Origin: Flavobacteriales bacterium
GTDB lineage: Bacteria; Bacteroidota; Bacteroidia; Flavobacteriales_F; PHOS-HE28
DNA: 64,000 nucleotides
Assembly: GCA_016702645.1 (NCBI GenBank)
Contig: JADJDP010000003.1
Span: forward strand, 186,001 to 250,000
Direction: 5' to 3'
This document shows positions 1 through 9,021 of this stretch, piece after piece; the stretch's first letter is position 1, and every line of letters starts with the position of its first letter. The notes beneath the pieces are model-generated. The model was not told the DNA's origin and searched no databases. It saw only the letters and a list, made by a program, of their open reading frames with translations. The translations under genes and the position numbers were made by a program.

Positions 1-2
1 TG

Positions 3-47
3 AAACCGCCCGACGTTCAGATCTATCGCAACGTACGGTTCCTTTAA
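3..47 (+). CDS. possible C-terminal tail of a gene cut by the window edge
   Basis: One frame is open from the left edge to a TAA at 45-47 and would encode a 14-residue tail ending in YRNVRFL. It is followed by about 120 bases without another convincing frame before gldK. Nothing in the tail identifies a family, and the frame could be chance. No terminator hairpin was seen between here and gldK. Confidence 0.25.
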   Translation, partial: KPPDVQIYRNVRFL

Positions 48-168
48 ACGACCGAAACCAGACAACCCTAACTGCCGTAAAGTGCCTCGTCTTAGGTGTT
101 CGCTTACCCGTAACACCCCAAGACAAGGGTCCCTGCAAGGAAGAACGGAACGGCAAAACAGGAAGAAC

Positions 169-1530
169 ATGCAACGTCCCATCTTGTATCTCGGCGCCAT
201 TGGCTTGCTGGCGAGCTGTGGCGGTGGTGGTCAAGGGCAACTCATTGGTGCCCAGGGAAGACCCGCTTGGTATTCGGTTGATCCCTATGGGATGAACTAC
301 ATCCCCATGGGCAGCTATGTCATGGGGCCAAGTGACCAGGACGTACCCTATGCCATGGTCACGAAGAGCAAGACCGTTTCGGTCCAGGCGTTCTACATCG
401 ACCAGACCGAGATCACCAACAACGAGTACCGCCAGTTCGTTTACTACGTGCGGGACTCCATCGCCAAGCGCATCCTGGGCGATGAGGACATCGGTGAGCA
501 TATCATCGCCGAGGACGAGTTCGGCGAGGAGATCGATCCGCCTGTGATCAACTGGCGTGAGCGGATCAACTGGTACGGTGACGAGGAGCGGGAGGCCTTG
601 GCCGACATGTTCTTGAGCGAGAGCGAGCGTTTCTATCGCCGCAAGGAGATCGACACGCGCAAGCTGATGTTCGAGTACTACTGGATTGACCTGAAGGAGG
701 CCGCACGCAAGGGTACTCCGAGCAATTGGGCGCGTGACCTCGACCTGAGCTATACCAACGTGAAAGGTCAGAACAATGGTATCCGCGGGCACAGCGACCG
801 TTCGAAGTTCATCATCAAGGAAGTCATCAATGTGTATCCCGATACGCTCGTATGGGTGCACGACTTCACCTACTCTTTCAATGAGCCGATGACGGAGAAC
901 TATTTCTGGCACCCGGCCTATGACGACTACCCTGTTGTGGGCGTTACCTGGGTCCAGGCCACGGCCTTCAACGTGTGGCGCACACAGCTCATGAACAGCT
1001 GGCTCTCGCTGAACGGGGAGGCGTTCGTGAACCGTTTCCGCTTGCCTACCGAGGCTGAGTGGGAATACGCGTCACGCGGCGGTCTCGATCAGGCTCCATA
1101 CCCTTGGGGCGGCCCTTATGTGCGCAATCGTCAAGGTTGTTTCTTGGGGAACTTCAAGCCGCTTCATGGTAACTACGTCGATGACGGCGGCTTCCACACG
1201 GTGCCGGTCGATAGCTACACCCCGAACGATTACGGCCTCTACCAAATGAGCGGTAACGTGGCCGAGTGGACCAGCACCGCCTTCGACGAAAGCGTGTACG
1301 ATTTCGATCACGACCTCAACCCCGAGTACAGTTACGACGCCATTGCCACGGACGCCCCTTCGCTCAAGCGTAAGGTCATCCGCGGTGGCTCGTGGAAGGA
1401 CATCGGTTATTACATGCAGACCGGCACGCGCAGCTACGAATACCAGGACACCACGAAAGCCTACATCGGCTTCCGTTCGGTGATGACCTACCTGGGTCGT
1501 GGTAAGGCCGTGAACGCCGAAGACCTTTAG
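169..1530 (+). CDS. gldK: gliding motility / T9SS lipoprotein GldK
   Basis: GldK is an outer-membrane lipoprotein of the type IX secretion trans-envelope ring, where it partners GldN. The start at 169 gives a short signal peptide ending in the lipobox LLASC; the longer upstream frame has no signal. The 453-residue protein has the formylglycine-generating-enzyme (FGE-sulfatase) fold: MNYIPMGSYVMG near the N terminus, TEITNNEYRQF, RLPTEAEWEYASRGG around residue 290, YGLYQMSGNVAEWT around 350 and RGGSW then IGFRSVM at the end. A long insertion (roughly residues 100-260) separates the two halves, as in GldK proteins. It is the first gene of gldKLMN, which sets the identity beyond the fold. Full length and unbroken. 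Confidence 0.95.
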   Translation: MQRPILYLGAIGLLASCGGGGQGQLIGAQGRPAWYSVDPYGMNYIPMGSYVMGPSDQDVPYAMVTKSKTVSVQAFYIDQTEITNNEYRQFVYYVRDSIAKRILGDEDIGEHIIAEDEFGEEIDPPVINWRERINWYGDEEREALADMFLSESERFYRRKEIDTRKLMFEYYWIDLKEAARKGTPSNWARDLDLSYTNVKGQNNGIRGHSDRSKFIIKEVINVYPDTLVWVHDFTYSFNEPMTENYFWHPAYDDYPVVGVTWVQATAFNVWRTQLMNSWLSLNGEAFVNRFRLPTEAEWEYASRGGLDQAPYPWGGPYVRNRQGCFLGNFKPLHGNYVDDGGFHTVPVDSYTPNDYGLYQMSGNVAEWTSTAFDESVYDFDHDLNPEYSYDAIATDAPSLKRKVIRGGSWKDIGYYMQTGTRSYEYQDTTKAYIGFRSVMTYLGRGKAVNAEDL

Positions 1531-1631
1531 ACTCGCTCAACAAAGGAACTCGCGACCGTTACGGAACCAGAACGGACGCATTCATAGACCATTCCCTCAC
1601 TCCCAGACGAACCAAAACGCAAGGACGAACG

Positions 1632-2423
1632 ATGAAACCTGGAAGCAAGAAGTGGAAGAACTTCATGGCCAAACTGTACGGTATCGGTGCAGCGGTCGTG
1701 ATCATAGGTGCCCTCTTCAAGATCCAGCACTGGCCATTGGCCAGCTTTTTCTTGATCCTCGGGTTGAGCACCGAGGCCATCATCTTCTTCTTCTCAGCGT
1801 TCGAACCGCCGCACGAGGATCCCGATTGGAGCCTGGTCTATCCTGAGTTGGCCACCGGTGAGAAGGCCGAAGGGGACGACTTCAAGAAGGAGGATCAGCG
1901 TTCCATCACCGAGCAGCTCGACGACATGCTCGAAAGCGCCAAGATCGAACCCGAGCTGATCGCCAGTTTGGGCGATGGCATGCGCTCACTGAGCGACCAG
2001 GCCAAGCAGATGGGCCAGATCACGGGTGCCGCTTCAGCGACCAACGAATACGCCAACAGCCTCAAGGACGCCAGCACCAAGGTGAACACCTTGAGCGATA
2101 GCTACGCCAAGGCCAGCGAGAGCTTGGTGGGCCTTACCCAGAACGTGGAGGCCGGCCGTAGTGCAGGCGAGGGTCTCAAGCAAATGAGCACTAATCTCAC
2201 CGCGCTCAACGAGATGTATGAATTGCAGTTGCGCACCAGTCGTGAGAAGCTCGAGGTCGCCAACAAGATGTTCGACGGCATGGGCGAAATGATGACGAAC
2301 TTGAAGAACTCGGTGGACGACACCAAGCGCTACAAGGAGAACATCGCCGAGCTCAGCGACAACCTCGCCAAGCTCAACACGGTGTACGGCAACATGCTGG
2401 CCGCTATGACCATCAGCCGCTGA
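1632..2423 (+). CDS. gldL: gliding motility protein GldL (T9SS motor)
   Basis: GldL is the inner-membrane, proton-conducting half of the GldL-GldM motor that powers type IX secretion and gliding. Two transmembrane helices lie in the first 60 residues. The first (YGIGAAVVIIGALFKIQHW) carries the conserved KIQHWP turn; the second (FFLILGLSTEAIIFFFSAF) carries the glutamate after LST that is thought to be central to proton flow. The remaining 200 residues are cytoplasmic, rich in Ala, Ser, Asn and Met, with heptad-like spacing consistent with coiled coil. The length of 263 residues is normal for the family. It lies 101 bases after gldK and 51 before gldM, so it is presumably co-transcribed. Confidence 0.95.
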   Translation: MKPGSKKWKNFMAKLYGIGAAVVIIGALFKIQHWPLASFFLILGLSTEAIIFFFSAFEPPHEDPDWSLVYPELATGEKAEGDDFKKEDQRSITEQLDDMLESAKIEPELIASLGDGMRSLSDQAKQMGQITGAASATNEYANSLKDASTKVNTLSDSYAKASESLVGLTQNVEAGRSAGEGLKQMSTNLTALNEMYELQLRTSREKLEVANKMFDGMGEMMTNLKNSVDDTKRYKENIAELSDNLAKLNTVYGNMLAAMTISR

Positions 2424-2474
2424 TCCACGTGATCCGACGGATATTGACCCAAACCAAAACCAGGTCGAGAAAAG

Positions 2475-4117
2475 ATGGCTAGTGGTAAGCAGACGCCCAG
2501 GCAGAAGATGATCAACATGATGTACCTCGTGTTGACGGCTCTGCTTGCGCTGAACGTGTCCAAGGAGATCCTGGATGCTTTCGTGACGGTGAACAACGGC
2601 TTGGAGAACACCAAGCTGTCCTTGAAGGACAAAGTGGATGGCCAGTACGGCACCTTCGAGGCTTTCGCCAAGGAGAACGCCGCCAAGTATGGCGCTGCAT
2701 GGGGTGAGGCCCAGAAGATCAAGACCGCTGGTAGCGAGTTGATCGCTTACATCGATACCATCAAAGTGCGCGCGATCATGACCGCTGAAGGCCTGCCGCG
2801 CGACAGTGTGGTGTTGGGTGATGGGCGGCTCATGGACCTCATGAAGGTGGACAAGAAGGACAGCCATGATGAGTTGACGCACATGCTCATCGGGGATTCC
2901 CCGGAGGAACCCGTTGATGGTCCCTTCACAGCCACCGAACTGCGCACCAAGTTGGAGGCTTTCCGTGAACTCGTGAAGAACTCCCGCAAGGGCGACACCG
3001 ACCTCGCTGCTGCGATGGATCGCATTTTCAACTTCGAGGACCGCAAGGATGCTTCCGGCACGATGAACAATTGGCAGAGCATCAACTTCTACCATGTGCC
3101 GATGGCCGCAGGGATCACCATCCTGAGCAAGATCCAGAGCGATGTGCGCAACGCCGAAGGCGAAGTGGTGAAGCGCATGCTCGATGCGGTGGAAGGCAAG
3201 AGCTTCAAGTTCAACAAGCTCACGGCGATCATCCGCCCGTTGAGCAGTGCGGTCACGGTTGGGAGCAAGTACCAGGCGGAGATCTTCCTGGGTGCGTACG
3301 ACGACCAGAACATCCCCGAGGTGTACATCTGCGGCCCGGGAGCACGCGTCGACACCACCTCGAAGCCCGTCAAGATCATAGGGGAGGCCATCAAGCTGCC
3401 CATGAACGGTGCGCGTGCGCAGCTCGAACAGGCCGCCAGTAGTGCGGGCCTGAAGACGGTCACCGGTATCATCAAGTTCAAGCCCGTGGGAGGCGAGGAG
3501 GAGATCCAACCGTTCACTGCCGAATACGACGTGGCGGCTCCGACGCTTGTCGTGAGCCCGACCAAGATGAACGTGTTCTATCGCGGTGTTGATAACCCGG
3601 TTAGCGTGAGCGTTTCTGGATACATCGACAAGAACATTTCGGCGTCCACCACGAACGGCACGTTGTCGAAAAGCGCGGATGGGTACATCATGCGCCCCGG
3701 CAAGGATGCGAAGGCCATGATCAGCGCGACGGTCACCAATCCGGATGGGACGAAGAAGTCCATGCCTGGGTTGGAGTTCCGTGAAGAACGTGCCGAACCC
3801 GCAGCCCTTTTCGGTGGCAAGAGCATCAACGATGAGACCATCAAGAAGGCCGAACTCACGGCTGCAGCTGGTGTGATCGCCAAGATGATCGACTTCGACT
3901 TCGACCTCAAGTTCGAAGTGGTGGAGTACCGCCTCACCATGATCGTGAGCGGAACGCCGATCGAAAAAATGACCAAGGGTCCTGCGGTGAGCGGCGATAT
4001 GCGTGAAATGCTCGCCAAAGCGAAGCCCGGACAAAAGTGTTCATTGAGGGCATCAAGGCGCGCGGACCCGATGGGACCGTTCGGAACCTTGGCGCACTTG
4101 CTTTCAAGGTGTTGTAG
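2475..4117 (+). CDS. gldM: gliding motility protein GldM (T9SS motor), one frame break
   Basis: GldM is the periplasm-spanning partner of GldL; its single N-terminal helix (MINMMYLVLTALLALNVSKE) inserts in the GldL ring and its chain of beta domains reaches the GldKN ring. Family landmarks are FNFEDRKDASGTMNNWQSINFYH near residue 180 and SPTKMNVFYRGVDNPV near 360, followed by the C-terminal domain. The open frame departs from the family at about 4032-4036. The run AAAA there needs one more A to continue as KPGQKVFIEGIKARGPDG and stop at 4115-4117 (ending LAFKVL). I therefore take it as a one-base deletion error. Restored length is about 547 residues. A paralogue lies at 7220-8836. Confidence 0.93.
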
Positions 4118-4140
4118 TCACGAGCCAATCGCTTACCGCG

Positions 4141-5002
4141 ATGATGAACCTCAAGAACCTGTTGATGACGATGACCCTGGTGGTCGTCGCCCTCTGTGCT
4201 GCGCCCCAGGCGATGGCCCAAACGGTGCTCGATGGCGCCTACATCAATGAGCATACGAACACCAAGCGTGTGGTGCCCTACACGCACATTCGAGAGGCGG
4301 ATGTGATGTGGGCTCGTCGGGTATGGCGGACGATCGATCTGCGGGAGAAAATGAACCATCCGTTCTATTATCCCACGGAGCCCATCAACGACCGCAAGAG
4401 CCTTTTCGACGTGATCCGTCAGGGTCTTCTCGTGGATGGTTCGATCACGGCCTATGATGCGGGTCCGCTCCTCACGGATGACGAGTTCAAGAAGCCCTTG
4501 CTCGCCACCGAACTCAAGGAAATGTTCACCCCGGATCGACACCCAGTACACCGAGTCATTGACCACGGGGGACATGGAGATGGTGGTGCAGGAGATCAAT
4601 CTCGAGAGCCGGGACATCAAGATGTACAAGGTGAAGGAGGATTGGATCTTCGATAAGCAGCGGAGCACCATGGACATCCGCATCATCGGTCTCGCACCCA
4701 TGATAGAGAAGCGCGGTGAGGACGGGGAGGTGCGCGGTTATGCGCCCATGTTCTGGCTCTATTATCCCGAATGCCGTTACGTGTTCGCCAACTGGGATGC
4801 CTTCAACCGGGAGAACGATTCAGAGCGTCGGAGCTTCGAGGACCTTTTCTGGAAGCGGCAGTTCAGTAGTTACATCACCAAGTGGAGCAACGTCTATGAC
4901 CGTGGCATCAGCGATTACAAGACCGGCCTTGACGCGCTGCTGGAAGGCGAGGAGATCAAACAAACGCTTTTCGAGTTCGAGCACGACCTCTGGAACTTCT
5001 GA
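4141..5002 (+). CDS. gldN: gliding motility protein GldN (T9SS ring), one frame break
   Basis: GldN (PorN) is the periplasmic component that forms the T9SS ring with GldK under the outer membrane. A signal peptide (MTMTLVVVALCAAPQAMAQ) is followed by the DGAYINEHTNTKR start and the VWRTIDLREKMNHPFYYP block that identifies the family. The first frame runs to about 4534, where CCCCGG has one G too many. The family continues in another frame with IDTQYTESLTTGD, GLAPMIEKRGEDGEVRGYAPMFWLYYPECR and the tail EFEHDLWNF, stopping at 5000-5002. I read it as one gene of about 286 residues with an insertion error. A second ATG at 4144 is an equally possible start. It closes the gldKLMN cluster and is followed by a terminator. 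Confidence 0.92.
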
Positions 5003-5022
5003 TCGGAACGATCCATCGAAAG

Positions 5023-5047
5023 GAAGCCCTCGCGTCGCGGGGGCTTC
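5023..5047 (+). terminator. intrinsic terminator after gldN
   Basis: An 11-bp stem (GAAGCCCTCGC with GCGGGGGCTTC, one G-T wobble) with a 3-base loop begins 20 bases after the gldN stop and is followed by TTCGTT. It probably ends the gldKLMN transcript. The GAAGCCC/GGGCTTC core recurs in other terminators of this window (30790 and 55094). Confidence 0.75.
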
Positions 5048-5186
5048 TTCGTTCCCGGTTCCGTCAACCTTTGATGTCGGCCGTCCTGTTGGTACCGAGT
5101 GTACCGGCGGAACAACCGATCCTCCGGCAGCGCCCCCACTTTCAGCTACTTTCGCGCGCCTTTTCGCGAAAGCGGGGCATGCACGC

Positions 5187-7145
5187 ATGATCACCGTTCA
5201 AGGGCTCACCCTCCACTTCGGCCCACGGCCTATTTTCGATGAGATCTCCTTCTTCATAGGAAGTGAGGACCGTATCGGTCTGGTGGGTCGCAATGGGGCT
5301 GGTAAAAGCACCCTGCTGAAGATCATGGCTGGGCAGCAGCCCTTCGATACGGGTACGATCGGTAAGCCCAAGGAGCTCACGTTGGGCTACCTGCCGCAGG
5401 AAATGGCGCATAACCTGGAACTCACCCCGTGGCAGGTCGCAGAAAAGGCCTTTGAGGAAGCCATCACCCTGAATGCTTCGCTCGAACGGATCGAGAAGGA
5501 CCTCGAAAAAGCCACCACGGATGAGGAGGCGATCGAGTTGGCCACGTTGCTGGCCCATGCCCACGAACGACTGAACACGATCGGGGCCGCTGATCATGAC
5601 ATGCAGATCGAGCGGATGCTGAAGGGTATCGGCTTCGTGGAGAAGGACATGCACCGCCTAATGAGCGAAATGAGCGGTGGCTGGCGTATGCGTGCCGAAC
5701 TCGCGCGGTTGCTCTTGATCCAGCCTGACCTGCTGCTGTTGGACGAACCCACGAACCACTTGGATCTGCCTGCGATCCAGTGGTTGGAGGATCTGCTGCG
5801 GACCTACCCCGCCGCGCTGGTGCTCATTAGTCACGATAAAACCTTCCTGGACCGCCTGACCAAGCGGACGCTCGAAGTGATCGGTGGCAAGCTCATCGAC
5901 CGCAAGGTGCCATGGAGCCAGTATGTGGAATTGCGCAAGGTGGAACGGGAGCAACAAGCTTCGGCAGCCAAGGACCAACAGCGTTACATCAAGGAGACTA
6001 CGGACTTGATCAACAAGTTCCGAGCGAAGGCCAGCAAGGCGGCTTTTGCGCAGAGCTTGATCACCAAGCTCGACAAGCTGGAACGCATCGAGGTGGACGA
6101 CGAGGACCTTCGGAAGATGCTCGTGAAGTTCCCTCCTGCACCAACGAGCGGGAAGATCGTCGCCGAGGTGAAGGGGGTTAGCAAGACCTACCCGGACCGT
6201 AAGCGGCCCGACGAGGAGAAGCCGATCTTCCGAAATGCCGAGTTGACCATCGCGAAGGGCGAACACCTCGCATTGGTAGGTGCGAACGGTACCGGCAAGA
6301 GCACCTTGGTGCGCATGATCATGCGCGAAGAGCCGTTCGAGGGAGAGATCAAGCTCGGCCACAATGTGATCGTGGGCTATTATGCGCAGGACATGCCCGA
6401 GCGTATGAACCCCACCAGTACGGTGATGGAAACGGCAGAGTACGCCGCGAGCGAGGACAATCGCCCGCGCATACGTGCCATGCTCGGCGCCTTCATGTTC
6501 AGCGGTGAGGACGTGGACAAGAAAGTGAAGGTGCTAAGTGGCGGTGAGCGTGCGCGGCTGGCGCTGTGCTGCATGCTGCTGAAGCCGCTCAACTTCCTCA
6601 TCCTCGATGAGCCTACGCACCACCTCGACATCCAGAGCAAGGACGTGCTCAAGGAAGCGCTGAAGAACTACGATGGGACCTTCCTCCTCGTGAGCCACGA
6701 CCGTGATTTTCTTCATGGCCTGACGAACCGGTTGTTGGAGTTGGACGACTTCCGCATCCGTGACCAGCACATGGACATCCTGGAACTGATCGAAAAGCGC
6801 AAGGCACTTCAAGGTGCCGACATCGGCAAGTCTTCCGCAGCGAAGACCAAGAGCGAGAAGGCGCTGAAGACCGACAACAACGACCATAACGACAAACGTG
6901 AGCGCGACAAGGAGCGTCGCCGTGTGCAGAGCCAGGTCCAACGACTGGAGAAGCAGCTCGCCGAACTGGAACAGGAGGAGAAGCAGTTGCAGGCTGCGGT
7001 CATGAAGGGTGGCACTCCTGCTTCCGAAGTGCAGAAGGGTTACGAGCGCATGGGCGAGATCGCGCAGCGCATCGCCGCGACCATGAAGGAATGGGAGGAC
7101 GCTTCCACGAAGTTGGAAGAGCTCGGCGAGGAGAGGATCGCCTGA
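5187..7145 (+). CDS. ABC-F family ATPase (translation factor type)
   Basis: A soluble protein with two ABC ATPase domains and no membrane segments, typical of ABC-F proteins (EttA/Uup/YheS group) that act at the ribosomal E site. ATG at 5187 starts the first ABC domain directly (MITVQGLTLHFG); the longer upstream frame has no homologous content. Domain 1 has Walker A GRNGAGKST, signature SGGWRMR and Walker B LLLLDEPTNHLD, then a charged linker. Domain 2 has GANGTGKST, LSGGERARLALC and LILDEPTHHLD (His where Asn is usual), then SHDRDF. A Lys/Glu-rich coiled coil fills residues 560-650, as in Uup or YheS rather than EttA. 652 residues. The target cannot be deduced. Confidence 0.9.
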   Translation: MITVQGLTLHFGPRPIFDEISFFIGSEDRIGLVGRNGAGKSTLLKIMAGQQPFDTGTIGKPKELTLGYLPQEMAHNLELTPWQVAEKAFEEAITLNASLERIEKDLEKATTDEEAIELATLLAHAHERLNTIGAADHDMQIERMLKGIGFVEKDMHRLMSEMSGGWRMRAELARLLLIQPDLLLLDEPTNHLDLPAIQWLEDLLRTYPAALVLISHDKTFLDRLTKRTLEVIGGKLIDRKVPWSQYVELRKVEREQQASAAKDQQRYIKETTDLINKFRAKASKAAFAQSLITKLDKLERIEVDDEDLRKMLVKFPPAPTSGKIVAEVKGVSKTYPDRKRPDEEKPIFRNAELTIAKGEHLALVGANGTGKSTLVRMIMREEPFEGEIKLGHNVIVGYYAQDMPERMNPTSTVMETAEYAASEDNRPRIRAMLGAFMFSGEDVDKKVKVLSGGERARLALCCMLLKPLNFLILDEPTHHLDIQSKDVLKEALKNYDGTFLLVSHDRDFLHGLTNRLLELDDFRIRDQHMDILELIEKRKALQGADIGKSSAAKTKSEKALKTDNNDHNDKRERDKERRRVQSQVQRLEKQLAELEQEEKQLQAAVMKGGTPASEVQKGYERMGEIAQRIAATMKEWEDASTKLEELGEERIA

Positions 7146-7174
7146 TCACGTTACGTCGCGGGTCTGCCGGCATT

Positions 7175-7210
7175 GGATATCCGATGGTGCATGTTGCATC
7201 GTCGATATCC
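7175..7210 (+). promoter_or_regulatory. imperfect 12-bp hairpin in the leader of the second gldM-like gene
   Basis: GGATATC-CGATG is followed after 10 bases by CATCG-TC-GATATCC, giving a 12-bp stem with a 2-base bulge. It ends 9 bases before the ATG at 7220. There is no T-run, so it does not look like a terminator; it could be a leader structure or a protein-binding palindrome. No known family of element was recognised. Confidence 0.45.
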
Positions 7211-7219
7211 CACAACGCC

Positions 7220-8836
7220 ATGTCCAGCATGAAGATGCCGCCCCGCCAGAAGATGATCAACATGATGTACCTCGTGCTCACCGCGATCCTCGCGCTGAAC
7301 GTGAGCAAGGAGGTGCTTGACGCCTTTGCGATCATGGATGCCGAGCTCGTGCGCAGCGAGCGTGCGCACGAACAGCGTTCGCAATTGGAATACGCCGTCT
7401 TCGAGGATATGGCCACACGATTCCCCGAGAAGTTCAAGGTGAAGCGCGACGAGGCGATGGGTATAAAGGCCATGGCCGATTCGCTGGTGCGCCATATCGA
7501 AGACATCAAGGCCGAAGTGGTGGCGAAGGCCGATGGGGTCGCGATCAGCATGTTGAGCGGCAAGGATGCCGACGGACGTGATACGTTGCGTGCCTTGCTC
7601 GCATTGGAGATGAAGGATGACCGCGATGTACTTACACAGGCGCTCGTCGGGAGCGAACCCGCCAGCCCGAGGAAAGGACCGGGAACCGCCTATGATCTGC
7701 GGGTGCGGATATCGTCCTTCCGGGATAGTTTGAAAGTGTTGGCGGGTGAAAGGGGCGGCCCGCTCGCTGCGGCGTTGGACGGACTCTTCGACTTCAGTGA
7801 TCGTCGTGATGCCTCAGGCACCATGAACAATTGGGAGAGCATCAATTTCTACGATGTGCCTCTGGCTGCCGGTGTTGCAACGCTGAGCAAGCTGCAAGCG
7901 GACATCCGCGCAGCGGAGAACGACATGGTGAAGTGGCTCTACCGTTCCGTGGAAGTGGATGATTTCAAGTTCGGCACGCTCACGACGGCGGTCGTTCCGC
8001 AGAGCAACCTCATCATGGCTGGCGATTCCTTCCGCGCCGATGTGTTCCTGGCGGCGTACGACCCCCTCAATCCACCAACGGTCACGTTGTCCACCGGGGA
8101 AACGTTGCCCATTGGTTCGGACGGCAAGGCCAAGCTTCGCATGCGCGGCGACCAGGTCGGGGAACGCACGGTGGAGGGAAGGATCCGGTTCGAAGGCCCG
8201 AAGGGGGTCAAGGAGTTCCCCTATTCCACGACCTACCAAGTTATGGCACCGCTGCTCGTGGCATCACCCACCAAGATGAACGTGCTCTATCGCGGAGTGG
8301 AGAACCCCATCGACCTATCCGTACCCGGCGTTCCCGCCGAGCGCGTGCAAGCGACCATTTCCACCGGGCGGGTCACGCGCAGCGGAAATAGCTGGATCGC
8401 AACCGGCATGAGCGGGAGCACCGCAGAGGTGAATGCGGTTGTCCCAATGCCTGACGGCACTACCCGCCGCATCGGACCGGTGGTGTTCAGGGTGAAGAAC
8501 CTGCCACCGCCGTCCGCTTATGTGAAGGACAAGGGCGCGTCGGACACGCGGATCCAACTCAATGATCTCAAGCGCGCAGCCGGGGTTTCGGTGAAGACGA
8601 ACACGGACTTCGGCGACACATGGGTGGCAAAGAGCTTCACGTTCAGCTTCCAGCGCGGCGGAGGCGCGCCCATATCCCACCACTGCACTGGGAACAGCTT
8701 CAATGCGGCCGTTCAGCAGGTTCTGGACCTGGTGAAGCCAGGTGATCGGATCGTCATTGAGGAGATAAGGGCTCAATTGGCCAATGGACAGGGCCCGGTG
8801 GTGCCGCTGGCCCACATTGCGCTCAAAGTGCAATAG
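7220..8836 (+). CDS. GldM-like protein (second copy)
   Basis: A paralogue of GldM with the same plan: N-terminal helix MINMMYLVLTAILALNVSKEVLDAF nearly identical to GldM, the block FDFSDRRDASGTMNNWESINFYD near residue 195, SPTKMNVLYRGVENPI near 355 and a divergent C-terminal domain. The ATG at 7220 places the helix at residues 9-30, as in GldM; the longer frame overlaps the ABC-F gene. Length is 538 residues, unbroken. No second gldL accompanies it here, so it must either share GldL or work with a distant partner. It may form an alternative T9SS motor shaft, but this is inference. The ABC-F gene separates it from gldN. Confidence 0.85.
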   Translation: MSSMKMPPRQKMINMMYLVLTAILALNVSKEVLDAFAIMDAELVRSERAHEQRSQLEYAVFEDMATRFPEKFKVKRDEAMGIKAMADSLVRHIEDIKAEVVAKADGVAISMLSGKDADGRDTLRALLALEMKDDRDVLTQALVGSEPASPRKGPGTAYDLRVRISSFRDSLKVLAGERGGPLAAALDGLFDFSDRRDASGTMNNWESINFYDVPLAAGVATLSKLQADIRAAENDMVKWLYRSVEVDDFKFGTLTTAVVPQSNLIMAGDSFRADVFLAAYDPLNPPTVTLSTGETLPIGSDGKAKLRMRGDQVGERTVEGRIRFEGPKGVKEFPYSTTYQVMAPLLVASPTKMNVLYRGVENPIDLSVPGVPAERVQATISTGRVTRSGNSWIATGMSGSTAEVNAVVPMPDGTTRRIGPVVFRVKNLPPPSAYVKDKGASDTRIQLNDLKRAAGVSVKTNTDFGDTWVAKSFTFSFQRGGGAPISHHCTGNSFNAAVQQVLDLVKPGDRIVIEEIRAQLANGQGPVVPLAHIALKVQ

Positions 8837-8862
8837 GGGATCGCCCAAGACGTGTGCGCACC

Positions 8863-8870
8863 TATATTTG
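8863..8870 (+). promoter_or_regulatory. Bacteroidota -7 box before the tRNA
   Basis: TATATTTG matches TAnnTTTG exactly and ends 8 bases before the first base of the tRNA, the spacing expected for transcription from position +1 of the tRNA or just before it. A clear -33 TTG was not seen. Confidence 0.7.
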
Positions 8871-8878
8871 CGCCCCAT

Positions 8879-8951
8879 TGCGGGGTGGAGCAGATGGTAG
8901 CTCGTCGGGCTCATAACCCGAAGGCCGTAGGTTCGAGTCCTACCCCCGCGC
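8879..8951 (+). tRNA. initiator tRNA-fMet (anticodon CAT)
   Basis: All four arms can be drawn: acceptor TGCGGGG/CCCCGCG, D arm GAGC/GCTC, anticodon stem TCGGG/CCCGA with loop CTCATAA, and T arm GTAGG-TTCGAGT-CCTAC. Three consecutive G-C pairs at the base of the anticodon stem mark it as initiator rather than elongator. Position 1 (T) cannot form a Watson-Crick pair with position 72 (G), the other initiator hallmark. CCA is not encoded. The base after the acceptor is C, where A73 is usual. Confidence 0.93.
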
Positions 8952-9021
8952 GAAAGCCCGGTCGCAAGGCCGGCTTAAAGATCGCCTGCCCCGACAAGTC
9001 GGCGAACTTCGTCTGGAGCAT

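Noticed and set aside
2034..4034. Long minus-strand frames opposite gldL, gldM, rng, fumC and T9SS genes
   Set aside because: They are shadows of high-GC coding sequence: composition is His/Arg/Leu-rich and no domain motifs are seen.
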